Shown here piece by piece: positions 45,840-54,422 of a stretch of DNA of 64,000 nt (positions are counted from its first letter, which is position 1; each line of letters begins with the position of its first letter). The position numbers and the translations under genes are program-made. The notes beneath the pieces are model-generated. The model was not told the origin of the DNA. It did not search any database and saw nothing but the letters and a program-made list of their open reading frames with translations. The DNA lies in NCBI RefSeq assembly GCF_947499295.1, contig NZ_CANMNP010000001.1, forward strand, positions 186,001-250,000. The letters run 5' to 3'. The DNA comes from an uncultured Roseibium sp. (lineage in GTDB: Bacteria; Pseudomonadota; Alphaproteobacteria; Rhizobiales; Stappiaceae).

Positions 45840-46712
45840 TCAGCCACCGTGATCCTTATCCCGGTCTGCTATATTGTCGAGGTCGGTATCGCACTCATCA
45901 CCATCGTCAACGAGGTGCATCGATGCATCCGCAAGAACCAGCTTTCTGTGTGCGCGCCAGGAAAACGGGATCGTGAGGAGATAAAGAACCGCCCCGCCGG
46001 CTAGCATGCGGAATGGATAGCTGACTGTCAGGGCCACGACCAGGACGGCGAAAACAAACAGGGGCAAAACGTAGTCTCGGCGGACGCGTGTTCCGAGCGT
46101 TTTGCCCGAATAGGTCGGCAGTCTGCTGATCAGCAAAAACCCAATGCAGATTGTATAAGCGGCGACGAACGCAGCGTCGGCAAACCAGTGCGGAAACAGT
46201 CCGAGAAAGTCCAGATAAAGAGGCAGGAGAACCGTCAACGCCCCTGCCGGCGCTGGAACACCGGTAAAAAAACGCGATGCCCAGGCTGGCTTGTCGGGAT
46301 CGTCAAGCGCGACGTTGAACCTTGCCAGGCGAAGGGCAGCTGAAATCGCGAAGATAAGCGCAGAAATCCAGCCGAGGTTTCCCGCGTCTTTGAGTATCCA
46401 AAGATAGAGCATCAGCGCAGGCGTTACGCCGAAATTGACGAAATCCGACAGAGAATCCAGTTCCGCGCCAAACCGGCTGGTTCCCTTCATCATGCGCGCG
46501 ACGCGTCCGTCCAGTCCATCAAGCACCGCCGCCACCAGCACGGCCCCGACCGCGAATTCCCAACGACCTTCGAAAGCCATACGCACAGCCGTCAGTCCGG
46601 AACACAGTGCGAGCAGCGTCACCATGTTCGGTACAATCAGACGCAATGGAACGCGGCGGAAACGCGGCGCAGAGCGGTTCTGGTCGGTGTCTGTTTCGGG
46701 GGCCTCGGTCAC
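45840..46712 (-). CDS. pssA: CDP-diacylglycerol-serine O-phosphatidyltransferase
   Basis: PssA makes phosphatidylserine from CDP-diacylglycerol and serine at the inner membrane. The 290-aa protein has the CDP-alcohol phosphotransferase signature DGLDGRVARMMKG, then FGAELDSLSDFVNFG, and about seven helices. This membrane type II enzyme differs from the soluble E. coli PssA. It follows psd by 8 nt; together they supply phosphatidylethanolamine. Confidence 0.93.
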   Translation of the reverse strand: MTEAPETDTDQNRSAPRFRRVPLRLIVPNMVTLLALCSGLTAVRMAFEGRWEFAVGAVLVAAVLDGLDGRVARMMKGTSRFGAELDSLSDFVNFGVTPALMLYLWILKDAGNLGWISALIFAISAALRLARFNVALDDPDKPAWASRFFTGVPAPAGALTVLLPLYLDFLGLFPHWFADAAFVAAYTICIGFLLISRLPTYSGKTLGTRVRRDYVLPLFVFAVLVVALTVSYPFRMLAGGAVLYLLTIPFSWRAHRKLVLADASMHLVDDGDECDTDLDNIADRDKDHGG

Positions 46713-46720
46713 GTCTGGCC

Positions 46721-47425
46721 TCAGTTTACTCTGGTCAGCGTTTGTGCGGCTTCTTGCGGAACACTTAGGTCCGCCAGAACCGTTTCACCGGCTATCATCG
46801 TTTGTCCGAGCGCCACTTTCGGCTGCGTGTCCGCCGGGAAATAAACATCCAGACGGGATCCGAAGCGGATCAGTCCAAAACGCTCACCCGTGTTGAGCGT
46901 TTCCCCTTCCCGCACGAAACACACGATCCGGCGAGCAACAAGTCCTGCAATCTGGACCACGCCAATACGGGTGTTTCCGGTCTCAATGACCAGCCCGTTT
47001 CTCTCGTTGTCTTCACTGGCTTTGTCCAACTCGGCATTTAAAAACTTACCTGCCCGGTAGGCCACTCGGGTGATCTTGCCACCGATAGGCGCGCGGTTCA
47101 CATGGCAGTTGAAAACATTCATGAAAATGGAGACGCGCATCAGGGGTTCGTTGCCGAGCTCCAGCTCAGCCGGCGGGCGCACCAAACCGACAAGGCTCAC
47201 CACCCCGTCAGCCGGGGAAATGACCAACCCCTCGCGCACCGGCGTGACCCGCTTGGGATCGCGGAAAAAGTAGCAAACCCATCCTGTGAAAAAGAGCCCG
47301 ATCCAGAACAGCGGATCGATAAACCATCCAACAACCAGAGTTGCGACCAGTGCAATGGCAACGAACGGCCACCCTTCGCGGTGGATCGGAACCATGGACT
47401 TGGTAACGCTATCAACAATCGACAT
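46721..47425 (-). CDS. psd: Phosphatidylserine decarboxylase
   Basis: Psd removes CO2 from phosphatidylserine to give phosphatidylethanolamine. The 234-aa proenzyme has an N-terminal pair of membrane helices ([32 protein letters not shown]), ISPADGVV, and the self-cleavage site [11 protein letters not shown], in which the Ser of GS becomes the pyruvoyl group. It is the short (type-2-like) form found in Rhizobiales. psd is upstream of pssA in the same operon. Confidence 0.94.
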   Translation of the reverse strand: MSIVDSVTKSMVPIHREGWPFVAIALVATLVVGWFIDPLFWIGLFFTGWVCYFFRDPKRVTPVREGLVISPADGVVSLVGLVRPPAELELGNEPLMRVSIFMNVFNCHVNRAPIGGKITRVAYRAGKFLNAELDKASEDNERNGLVIETGNTRIGVVQIAGLVARRIVCFVREGETLNTGERFGLIRFGSRLDVYFPADTQPKVALGQTMIAGETVLADLSVPQEAAQTLTRVN

Positions 47426-47566
47426 TTTACATCCGCTTCACTGAACAGGCTTTTCGGGACCTGGCTTTATCGGCAACTCATCCCCTATTGATATGCACCT
47501 GTTGCGCTTCTCTTTCCCCGCTTCTAGAGGCTTTTTTCTACCAAGAGAACCGGCAAATCCCGTTAT

Positions 47567-48517
47567 TCATTCGAATCTTGCCGGTCTCTCCCCAAGACTT
47601 GCGGCTGACGGAAGCTTGTAATCGGTCTCCCAATAAGGCGGTTTGCCATATTTTCCGATCAGGAAGTCCACAAAAGCCGTCACTTTCGGCGGAACAAACT
47701 GACTGGGTGGATAGACCGCCCAGATCGCGCCCGTTCGGGCGATCGAGTAGTCTTCCATGACAGCAACCAGCCGTCCATCGCGCAAGTCTTCCCAAACGTG
47801 CGCAAGTGATTTCAGACTGAGGCCAAGTCCGTGGATAGCGGCATCATAGGTCAGGTCTCCGCTATCCCCCTTGATCACCGGCTTTTTCAACTCGAACGCC
47901 ATTTCGCCTTCAGGGCCGTTGAAATACCAGATGGGTACGGATGCCATGCTGATACAGTCGTGATTGGCAAGATCTTCCGGTGTGCTGGGGACGCCCTTGC
48001 GGGCCAGATAGTCTGGCGAGGCGCAAAGAGCCCTCGGATTGCCGCCCAGGCGTCGTGCAAGAAGGGAAGAATCGGCAAGTGGTGCCCCGCGAACCGCAAT
48101 GTCGTAGCCTTCGTCGACGACATTCACCATACGGTCCGAAATGTCCATTTCGAGTTGGATGTCCGGATATAGCGACCGAAACTCCACCAGATGAGGCAGG
48201 ATATGTTTTCTGCCGAAAAAGGTGTTGCAGGAGATCCGCAGCGACCCGCGAGGCGCTTCATTGGAAGCCTCAAGTATCGTTTTGGCCTGATCGATTTCTC
48301 CAACAGCCGCGCGCGCATGTTCCAACAACACGCGGCCCGCTTCTGTTAAAGTTGTCTTTCGCGTTGTTCTTGCAAACAACTGAGCACCAAAGACTTTTTC
48401 AAGCCCGGTCAGCCTTGTGCTGGCTGCAGATGGTGATAGTCCGATTTCCCGGCCTGCACTGGCCATGCTGCCAAGCTCAGCAATGCGAATAAAGAATTTC
48501 AGATCTTCCAGTCTCAT
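47567..48517 (-). CDS. LysR-family transcriptional regulator
   Basis: This 316-aa regulator has an N-terminal winged helix (MRLEDLKFFIRIAELGSMASAGREIGLSPSAASTRLTGLEKVFGAQLFAR) and a C-terminal effector domain. The recognition helix is SAASTRL. It is divergent from two tandem small genes with a 96-bp shared region that contains an inverted repeat overlapping its start codon. The gene is upstream of psd, 141 nt away, on the same strand. The effector is unknown. Confidence 0.92.
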   Translation of the reverse strand: MRLEDLKFFIRIAELGSMASAGREIGLSPSAASTRLTGLEKVFGAQLFARTTRKTTLTEAGRVLLEHARAAVGEIDQAKTILEASNEAPRGSLRISCNTFFGRKHILPHLVEFRSLYPDIQLEMDISDRMVNVVDEGYDIAVRGAPLADSSLLARRLGGNPRALCASPDYLARKGVPSTPEDLANHDCISMASVPIWYFNGPEGEMAFELKKPVIKGDSGDLTYDAAIHGLGLSLKSLAHVWEDLRDGRLVAVMEDYSIARTGAIWAVYPPSQFVPPKVTAFVDFLIGKYGKPPYWETDYKLPSAASLGERPARFE

Positions 48518-48538
48518 TATTCGACTTTATAGAATAAT
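48516..48538. promoter_or_regulatory. Inverted repeat at LysR start, candidate LysR operator
   Basis: ATTATTC (48516-48522), nine nt, then GAATAAT (48532-48538) form a perfect dyad with the T-N11-A spacing of LysR sites. It overlaps the start codon of the LysR gene on one side and faces the tandem small genes on the other, so it could serve autoregulation and control of the neighbours. Confidence 0.55.
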
Positions 48539-48613
48539 AATTTCTATTCAAGCCATATTCTTCCAAAGATCGCAACATGAAATAACAGTCTCACCAACAC
48601 GAAGGAGACCACC

Positions 48614-48802
48614 ATGTTGCACACAGGCGATATCTACGAAATCAGGGCACGCGCTGCCCGGAGTGAAGGACTGCGGCAGTTGGCGATTGCTCTGACCGGT
48701 TTTCTCGTTCGTGCAAAAGGCAAGAAAACAAACAGAGCCGGCACATCACTGAATTTGGAGAATGCGAATGACAGCGTATTCGAGTTCAAGCGCGCGGCGT
48801 GA
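48614..48802 (+). CDS. Small paralogous MLHTGD protein, copy 1
   Basis: This encodes a 62-aa basic protein starting MLHTGDIYEIRARAARSEG, with a middle LRQLAIALTGFLVRA helix and an end of ANDSVFEFKRAA. A strong ribosome-binding site (AAGGAGACC) precedes the ATG. It is homologous to copy 2 at 49032 along the whole length: shared start MLHTGD-YE-RAR, LR-LA, FL-R, and AND...E..RAA end. No named family is recognised; the Arg-rich amphipathic helix faintly recalls DUF1127-like proteins. It is divergent from LysR. Confidence 0.7.
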   Translation: MLHTGDIYEIRARAARSEGLRQLAIALTGFLVRAKGKKTNRAGTSLNLENANDSVFEFKRAA

Positions 48803-49031
48803 GCGCATGAAATTGGCTTCGCTCCGACATTAAACGGCCAGTTTCGATGCAACCGACCAGGCGGAAGAAGCACTAAAACCAACGCATGCTTGATACTTGA
48901 ATATGCGCACAGGTAGCCAGGTGCCCCAATCAATTATTCGATCTTCTGGAACAAAACCTTCCAGAGAAGCCCAATTCTCCCAACTTTCTCAATGTGAAAT
49001 ACAGGGTAACAGACACACAAAGGAGACCATC

Positions 49032-49217
49032 ATGTTGCACACAGGCGATAGTTACGAACTCCGCGCGCGTTCGATCCGCAATCAGGAACTGCGCCGTTTG
49101 GCAGGTGTTGTCTCGCGCTTCTTGTTCCGGTCCACTTCTTCGAAACACGCCCAAAAGCGCTTCGAAGGTTTGCAAGGCGCAAACGACCTCAATGTGGAAA
49201 TCCACCGCGCAGCCTAA
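49032..49217 (+). CDS. Small paralogous MLHTGD protein, copy 2
   Basis: This encodes a 61-aa paralogue of the preceding gene, starting MLHTGDSYELRARSIRNQE, with LRRLAGVVSRFLFRS and the end ANDLNVEIHRAA. Its upstream leader also resembles that of copy 1: both have CAA-TGAAATA-CAG-type sequence and AAGGAGACC-CATG at the start. The 229-bp gap between copies holds no other gene. An upstream frame extension to 48897 is not plausible because the paralogue defines the start. The stop is 41 nt from the convergent Atm1 gene. Confidence 0.7.
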   Translation: MLHTGDSYELRARSIRNQELRRLAGVVSRFLFRSTSSKHAQKRFEGLQGANDLNVEIHRAA

Positions 49218-49258
49218 TTGCTGCGCGGCTGCCCCTGCCATGCATTGCCGCCATTTCT

Positions 49259-51217
49259 CTATTTCGCTGGAATGTAGTCCGCAGTCTTGCCCCGGGTCAC
49301 GACACCAAGATCGTCTTGCTCCCGCGCAGCGCGCAGCCGCTCCTCAGCTTCATCCGCCTCTCTCTGACGTGCCCACATGGAAGCGTAGAGACCGCCCTTT
49401 TCCAGAAGCTCCATGTGGGTGCCACGCTCTGCAATCTCACCGGCCTCAAGCACAATAATCTGATCGGCATTGACGACCGTCGACAGACGGTGCGCAATCA
49501 CAAGCGTGGTTCTGTTTTTGGAAACCTGATCCAATGCCGACTGGATTTCCCGTTCCGTGTGGGTGTCCAGCGCAGAGGTCGCCTCATCCAGGATCAGAAT
49601 TGGCGGTGACTTCAGAATTGTGCGGGCGATGGCAACACGTTGTTTTTCTCCGCCGGACAGTTTCAGTCCCCGCTCGCCAACCTCCGAGTCATACCCTTTC
49701 GGCAGTTTCTCGATGAAGTCATGGATCTGGGCCATGCGGGCAGCCTCCTTGACATCCTCTTCACTCGCGCCCGGCCTGCCGTATCGAATGTTGTAGGCAA
49801 TCGTATCGTTGAAAAGCACGGTGTCCTGAGGAACCATGCCGATCGCATGGCGGACACTTTCCTGAGTGACATTGCGAACGTCTTGCCCGTCAATCTCAAC
49901 AGAGCCACCAGTCACGTCATAAAAACGGAACAACAACCTGGAAATTGTCGACTTACCTGCTCCGGAAGGTCCGACGATAGCCACGCTCTTCCCGGCAGGA
50001 ACTTCGAAATCAATACCCTTCAGGATCGGGCGGTCGGCATCGTAGTGGAACCTGACGTCCTTGAAGACAATTTTGCCCTCAACTGCCGAGAGCGGTGCAG
50101 CGTCAGGCTGATCCTTGATTTCAGCCGGAACAAGAAGAAGATCGAACATGGTTTCGATATCCGCCAGTCCCTGTCGAATTTCGCGATAGAGGAAGCCTAT
50201 GAAATTGAGCGGAATGGAAATTTGCATCAACAGGGCGTTGATAAGAACAAAGTCACCTATGTTCTGTTCGCCGGCCAGAACGGCCTGCGCCGAGAGCGCC
50301 ATGCAGACCGCCATGCCGATACCAAGGATGACGGCCTGTCCGAGGTTGAGCCAGGCAAGCGATGTCCATGTCTTGGTTGCCGCCGCTTCGTATCTGGCCA
50401 TGGAAACATCAAAGCGTTCGGACTCCATCTTCTCATTTCCGAAATACTTGACTGTTTCGAAATTCAAGAGACTGTCGATCGCCTTGGAATTGGCTTCCGT
50501 GTCGCTTTCGTTCATTTCGCGGCGAATGCCGATACGCCAGTTGGTACATTTGACCGTGAACCAGACATAGGCTGCGATCATGACTGCCACAACGACAACA
50601 TAGAAAAAGCCGAACTGGTACCAGATCACCGCTGCCATAATCGCGAATTCAAGGATGGTCGGCAGTCCGTTCAAGATCGTGAAACGAACTATGGACTCAA
50701 TCCCCTTCACCCCGCGCTCAATGACGCGGCTGAGCCCGCCTGTCCTGCGCGAAAGGTGATACCGCAGCGAAAGCTGGTGCAAATGGCGGAACGTCAGATT
50801 CGCAAGCTCTCGCACGGCGTGCTGACCAACCCGCGCAAACAAGGCGTCCCGAAGCTGGTTAAAGGCAACAGATAGAATTCTCGCAGCATTATAGGCAAGA
50901 ACAAGCATGACCGGCGCAACAAGAAATGCCGGAAGATCCGCCACCTCCCCTGTCAGTGCGTCGGTTGCCCAGGCGAAGAAATAGGGAGATAGCACAGTAA
51001 CGAATTTTGCGATGATCAGCGCAAAGACCGCCAGTAATACGCGCTTTTTCAGATCAGGCCGGTCTGAAGGCCAGATAAAGGGCCAGAGATTGGCCAGTGT
51101 TGTAAGCGTGCTGCCCTCATCGGCATTGACCGCCTTGCGGATTTTGGGCTGGTCTGACTGGCTGCCTGCAGCCGCACCAGATGACTTGTGCGGCGAGGTG
51201 GCTGATTGATCTGTCAC
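49259..51217 (-). CDS. Atm1-type heavy-metal/glutathione ABC exporter
   Basis: The 652-aa half-transporter has six membrane helices and a C-terminal ATPase (Walker A VGPSGAGKSTISRLLF, signature LSGGEKQRVAIARTIL, Walker B ILILDEATSALDT). An Atm1-like core with an N-terminal polar extension of ~35 residues and motifs such as LSRRTGGLSRVIERGVKGIES place it in the ABCB7/Atm1 (HMT1) group. Bacterial Atm1 proteins export glutathione conjugates or glutathione-metal complexes and give metal tolerance. It follows a nine-cysteine ArsR regulator by 37 nt. Confidence 0.92.
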   Translation of the reverse strand: MTDQSATSPHKSSGAAAGSQSDQPKIRKAVNADEGSTLTTLANLWPFIWPSDRPDLKKRVLLAVFALIIAKFVTVLSPYFFAWATDALTGEVADLPAFLVAPVMLVLAYNAARILSVAFNQLRDALFARVGQHAVRELANLTFRHLHQLSLRYHLSRRTGGLSRVIERGVKGIESIVRFTILNGLPTILEFAIMAAVIWYQFGFFYVVVVAVMIAAYVWFTVKCTNWRIGIRREMNESDTEANSKAIDSLLNFETVKYFGNEKMESERFDVSMARYEAAATKTWTSLAWLNLGQAVILGIGMAVCMALSAQAVLAGEQNIGDFVLINALLMQISIPLNFIGFLYREIRQGLADIETMFDLLLVPAEIKDQPDAAPLSAVEGKIVFKDVRFHYDADRPILKGIDFEVPAGKSVAIVGPSGAGKSTISRLLFRFYDVTGGSVEIDGQDVRNVTQESVRHAIGMVPQDTVLFNDTIAYNIRYGRPGASEEDVKEAARMAQIHDFIEKLPKGYDSEVGERGLKLSGGEKQRVAIARTILKSPPILILDEATSALDTHTEREIQSALDQVSKNRTTLVIAHRLSTVVNADQIIVLEAGEIAERGTHMELLEKGGLYASMWARQREADEAEERLRAAREQDDLGVVTRGKTADYIPAK

Positions 51218-51254
51218 AAATTTTCTCCGGGTCGCGGTTGCGACCGTTCTTTAT

Positions 51255-51650
51255 TTATTCGCCGGCGGAGCTCGCCGGGTCCTTGGTCGCGGGCGCCTGG
51301 TCGGACTGAACCGCATTAAGACAGGTCCAGAAGTCTTGTGAGCACCTCTCGGCCTGCGCGAGCTTGTCCCAATTCAAGATGTAATGACAGTTTCTGCCAC
51401 GGGTGTCGCATGTCAGCAGGCCAACATCCTTCAGGACCTGCAAATGCTGGGAAACGGTGGACTGAGCCAGCGGCAGATGATCCACGATCTCGCCACAACA
51501 GGCTTCATTTCGAACGGCAAGCTGCTTGATAATCGCAAGGCGCGCGGGATGCCCCAGCGCGCGAAAAATTCCGGCAAGGTCCTCGCAGCTTTGCAAGCAC
51601 GCGCGCGATGCTTCAAGGCAAGTTTTGGTTTTCACTTCCGTTTCGCTCAT
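51255..51650 (-). CDS. ArsR-family regulator with nine cysteines
   Basis: The 131-aa protein has the winged helix of ArsR/SmtB regulators (LGHPARLAIIKQL, AQSTVSQHLQVLKDVGLLTC, GRNCHYILN) and cysteines at 11, 18, 22, 51, 52, 81, 88, 103 and 110. C51-C52 fall in the helix just before the recognition helix, close to the ArsR metal-cysteine region (ELCVC-like). It is the first gene of an operon with the Atm1-type exporter, so it probably senses a thiophilic metal, metalloid or persulfide. A 6-bp inverted repeat lies upstream. Confidence 0.88.
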   Translation of the reverse strand: MSETEVKTKTCLEASRACLQSCEDLAGIFRALGHPARLAIIKQLAVRNEACCGEIVDHLPLAQSTVSQHLQVLKDVGLLTCDTRGRNCHYILNWDKLAQAERCSQDFWTCLNAVQSDQAPATKDPASSAGE

Positions 51651-51686
51651 CGAGCATATCCCGGCTCACATCCGCGTGTTCCATCG

Positions 51687-51709
51687 TGAATATGCGATGA
51701 ATGTATTCA
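51687..51709. promoter_or_regulatory. Candidate ArsR operator
   Basis: TGAATA (51687-51692), eleven nt, then TATTCA (51704-51709) form a perfect inverted repeat, 37 nt upstream of the ArsR ATG. The AT-rich TGAAnnnn...TTCA form is common in ArsR/SmtB operators, and the site could control both arsR and the exporter. Confidence 0.5.
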
Positions 51710-51791
51710 AAAACAAGGCAGGAAACGAAAAAAGGCAGGAGAATGCTTTCCTCTCCCGCCTCTTATTACGTTTGCTTCAGGGCTGGATCAC

Positions 51792-53465
51792 CTATCCGTT
51801 GCGCCCGTCGTCATCCGATCCATCGGACCAATTGAGATCGCCCTCAGGCGTCAGGAAGACCTGGCCAGGATAAATGAGGTCGGGATTGCGGATCTGGTCG
51901 GTGTTCGCCTTGTAAATCGTGGTGTAGCGAACACCATCACCATAGAGCCTACGCGAGATCCGCCAAAGGTTATCCCCTTTGCGGATGATGACCACAGGCA
52001 GCGACTTTTTCACTTGAGCACCCTGCCCGTCACCAGTATCGCCACTTCCGGTGGCCACAACCTTTGTCAGGACGATCTGCTTGTCTTCTTCCTTTTCGAA
52101 GGTCACCGCAGCGCGGGCGTCAACAGAACTGCCGTCGCCGGCAATCAGGTCCGCCCGAACTTCCACGTCACCCTCGGCGATGTTCTTGCTGCCCTGCACC
52201 AGCCATTTTCCACTGGAATTGACCTGGGCTTCACCCTGGAATTCGTCGCCAACATACACGCGGACTGAAGACCCTGGTTCGCCGGTGCCTGCGACATAAA
52301 CCTTGTCTTTTTCAGATTCCACAGCTTCCACAGTTACCGTTGGAGCTGCTTGGCTCGGCGTCTCGGTTGCCGCTGAAGCAGCAACACTTGTTTCTGCTGG
52401 TGCTTTTTCCGATTTGCCCGCAATCGTACTTTGCGTTTCCGCCGTGACCGCGCCCTGGCTGTCTTGCTGAGAAGATGCAGCTGCTGTTTGCGTTTCCTCC
52501 GCTTTCACCTCGGGAGTTGCGTGATCGCCGCTTTCAGCGACAGCCGTTGTTTCTCCACTCGGCGCATCTGCGCTTTGGGCAGCAACCTGCGCTTTTCCAT
52601 CTTCTGTAGCAGGAGCTGTTTCTTGCGATGCTGCAGCCGTCTGTTCTTCCGTGGCCTGCGATGAGGTCTCCGGTGCAGCTGACGCTGAAACGGCAACTTC
52701 CGCCGATGGATTTGAAGCTTCAGAGGACTTGGCTGAAACGTCTTCGCCAGCCGTTTCATTGGCAGCTGTTTCTGCCTCAACCGATGGCGTTTGACCCGTA
52801 TCGGCCACTGAATCTTTTCCGGTAACCTGCGCGCTCGTGCTGGTCTGCGGCGCGGCGGCGATCACGGTTTCTGTTGCTGGTTTTTGGAGAACGTCTGAAG
52901 GACCATCGGGGGTATTCAAGACGACCAGTGGCTGTTCGTTTCCGCCTTCGGGAATGGAGACAGCCAACCTTTCAGTCGATTGCTCGACGGGCTGGCCCTT
53001 TTCGTCATGAACCTCTAGGCCAACATCATAGTCGCCCGGCTTGAGCGGTTCATCAAGAATAATTGTCCACTCGCCGGCCTCGTTGGCAATGCTTGTACCG
53101 ACGACCTTGCCATTGGCCAGGAGAGCAACAATTGCACCGGCATCGGAACGACCTGCAACAACCGTTTCGCCGGTCGGCTCAACACCAACAACATCAAAGC
53201 TTGGCCCCTTTGGCGGTGTCCCACTTTCGACGTCCACACTCTTTTCGGCAGCCTTGGTCTCAACCGGACCGTCTGAGCCAGATGATTGCTGAAGCGATGA
53301 GACAGATTGCTCGTCCGTTTCTTGCGTGGCAGGTGCAGAAACAACTTCTGCAGGCTGCTGAAACGGCAACCGGCCGGTCTGGTTGTAAGTGTACCCGGTC
53401 ACGACTGCGGCAACCCCGACCGGTACACCCACAATCAAAGTCCAGATCAATGTCAGCTTGTTCAT
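51792..53465 (-). CDS. LysM-domain envelope protein with Ig-like domains
   Basis: The 557-aa protein has a N-terminal membrane segment (LIWTLIVGVPVGVAAVVTGYTY), a first Ig-like/bacterial domain (~residues 95-175), a long Ala/Thr/Glu/Ser-rich low-complexity linker (~180-375), a second Ig-like domain (~376-460) and a C-terminal LysM (VVIIRKGDNLWRISRRLYGDG...IYPGQVFL), which binds peptidoglycan. This is the usual Rhizobiales LysM/Ig protein of unknown function, probably a spacer between membrane and wall. It is divergent from the LOG gene. Confidence 0.85.
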   Translation of the reverse strand: MNKLTLIWTLIVGVPVGVAAVVTGYTYNQTGRLPFQQPAEVVSAPATQETDEQSVSSLQQSSGSDGPVETKAAEKSVDVESGTPPKGPSFDVVGVEPTGETVVAGRSDAGAIVALLANGKVVGTSIANEAGEWTIILDEPLKPGDYDVGLEVHDEKGQPVEQSTERLAVSIPEGGNEQPLVVLNTPDGPSDVLQKPATETVIAAAPQTSTSAQVTGKDSVADTGQTPSVEAETAANETAGEDVSAKSSEASNPSAEVAVSASAAPETSSQATEEQTAAASQETAPATEDGKAQVAAQSADAPSGETTAVAESGDHATPEVKAEETQTAAASSQQDSQGAVTAETQSTIAGKSEKAPAETSVAASAATETPSQAAPTVTVEAVESEKDKVYVAGTGEPGSSVRVYVGDEFQGEAQVNSSGKWLVQGSKNIAEGDVEVRADLIAGDGSSVDARAAVTFEKEEDKQIVLTKVVATGSGDTGDGQGAQVKKSLPVVIIRKGDNLWRISRRLYGDGVRYTTIYKANTDQIRNPDLIYPGQVFLTPEGDLNWSDGSDDDGRNG

Positions 53466-53681
53466 TTTTTTTCCTGTCGGAAGCGCGAATTCTTGTCCGC
53501 GGCAATTCCGTGTCTGTTCCCTGCATCAGGCCCTGCGGCTTCAGCCACAGTCAGAAAAGTCCTGTCAGGGTCCATGCATAGCTGTTCTTTCAAAGCGCGG
53601 CAAGAAATCCCGCTTCAGAACCAAGGCCTTTCAAACAGAATGCTTGACCACATGGCAATCTGAATGCCACATCTTTGCGTC

Positions 53682-54299
53682 ATGAATACGGTTTCTCAAA
53701 ATCAGCTTAAGAGCGTCTGCGTTTATTGTGGTTCCAGCTTTGGTTCGGACCCGACTCACGAAGCAGCGGCAACCCGTCTTGGTCAGCTCATCGCCGACGC
53801 GGGGCTGCGTCTGGTCTACGGCGGCGGCTCGGTCGGCCTGATGGGCACGGTTGCAAAATCTGCGCTGGAGTCCGGCGGCGACGTCACCGGGATTATTCCA
53901 AAGTTCCTGGAAAAACGCGAAGTGATGCTGGACACGCTGGAAGACCTTGTCATCACCAGTGATATGCACGAGCGCAAGCATTTGATGTTCGAAAAATCGG
54001 ATGCGTTCATTGCGCTACCAGGTGGGATCGGCACCTTGGAAGAAGCCGTGGAAATGATGACCTGGGCCCAGCTTGGTCAGCACCGCAAGCCCGTCGTCCT
54101 TGCGAATATCAACGGTTTCTGGTCACCACTTCTTGAACTGCTGGACCACATGCGTGCTCAGGGCTACATCCGTCCAGAAACCGAAGTCCCTTATCTGGTC
54201 GCCAAGAAGATAGAGGACATCTTGCCGTTGCTGCGCCAACAAGTTTCCGGCACCTCGCAGCAGGTATCAGATCACCTGGCCGACGTCAGAGAGTTGTGA
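53682..54299 (+). CDS. LOG-family (TIGR00730) phosphoribohydrolase-like protein
   Basis: The 205-aa protein has the Rossmann-like LOG motifs: VCVYCGSSFG near the N-terminus, the GGGSVGLMG loop, and the catalytic PGGIGTLEE with Arg and Glu residues of the active site (SDMHERKHLMFEKSDAFIALPGG). Plant LOG enzymes release free cytokinin from riboside monophosphates; bacterial members may hydrolyse nucleotide monophosphates. The start at 53682 fits the family better than the frame extension at 53664. Confidence 0.88.
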   Translation: MNTVSQNQLKSVCVYCGSSFGSDPTHEAAATRLGQLIADAGLRLVYGGGSVGLMGTVAKSALESGGDVTGIIPKFLEKREVMLDTLEDLVITSDMHERKHLMFEKSDAFIALPGGIGTLEEAVEMMTWAQLGQHRKPVVLANINGFWSPLLELLDHMRAQGYIRPETEVPYLVAKKIEDILPLLRQQVSGTSQQVSDHLADVREL

Positions 54300-54422
54300 A
54301 CAAAGTAGTCAGGTAGAAAGATCTTTCTCCTGAGGTGATCGGAAAAACAACAACCGTATAAATTGCGGTTGGTGTCATTGAATAGTACCGTCCCGAAAGA
54401 TTCGCTAGCAATAGGTCCTTCC

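Noticed and set aside
49640..50875. 411-codon open frame antisense to the Atm1-type exporter
   Set aside because: The exporter frame has Walker motifs and membrane helices; the antisense product has no recognisable domain and no ribosome-binding site.
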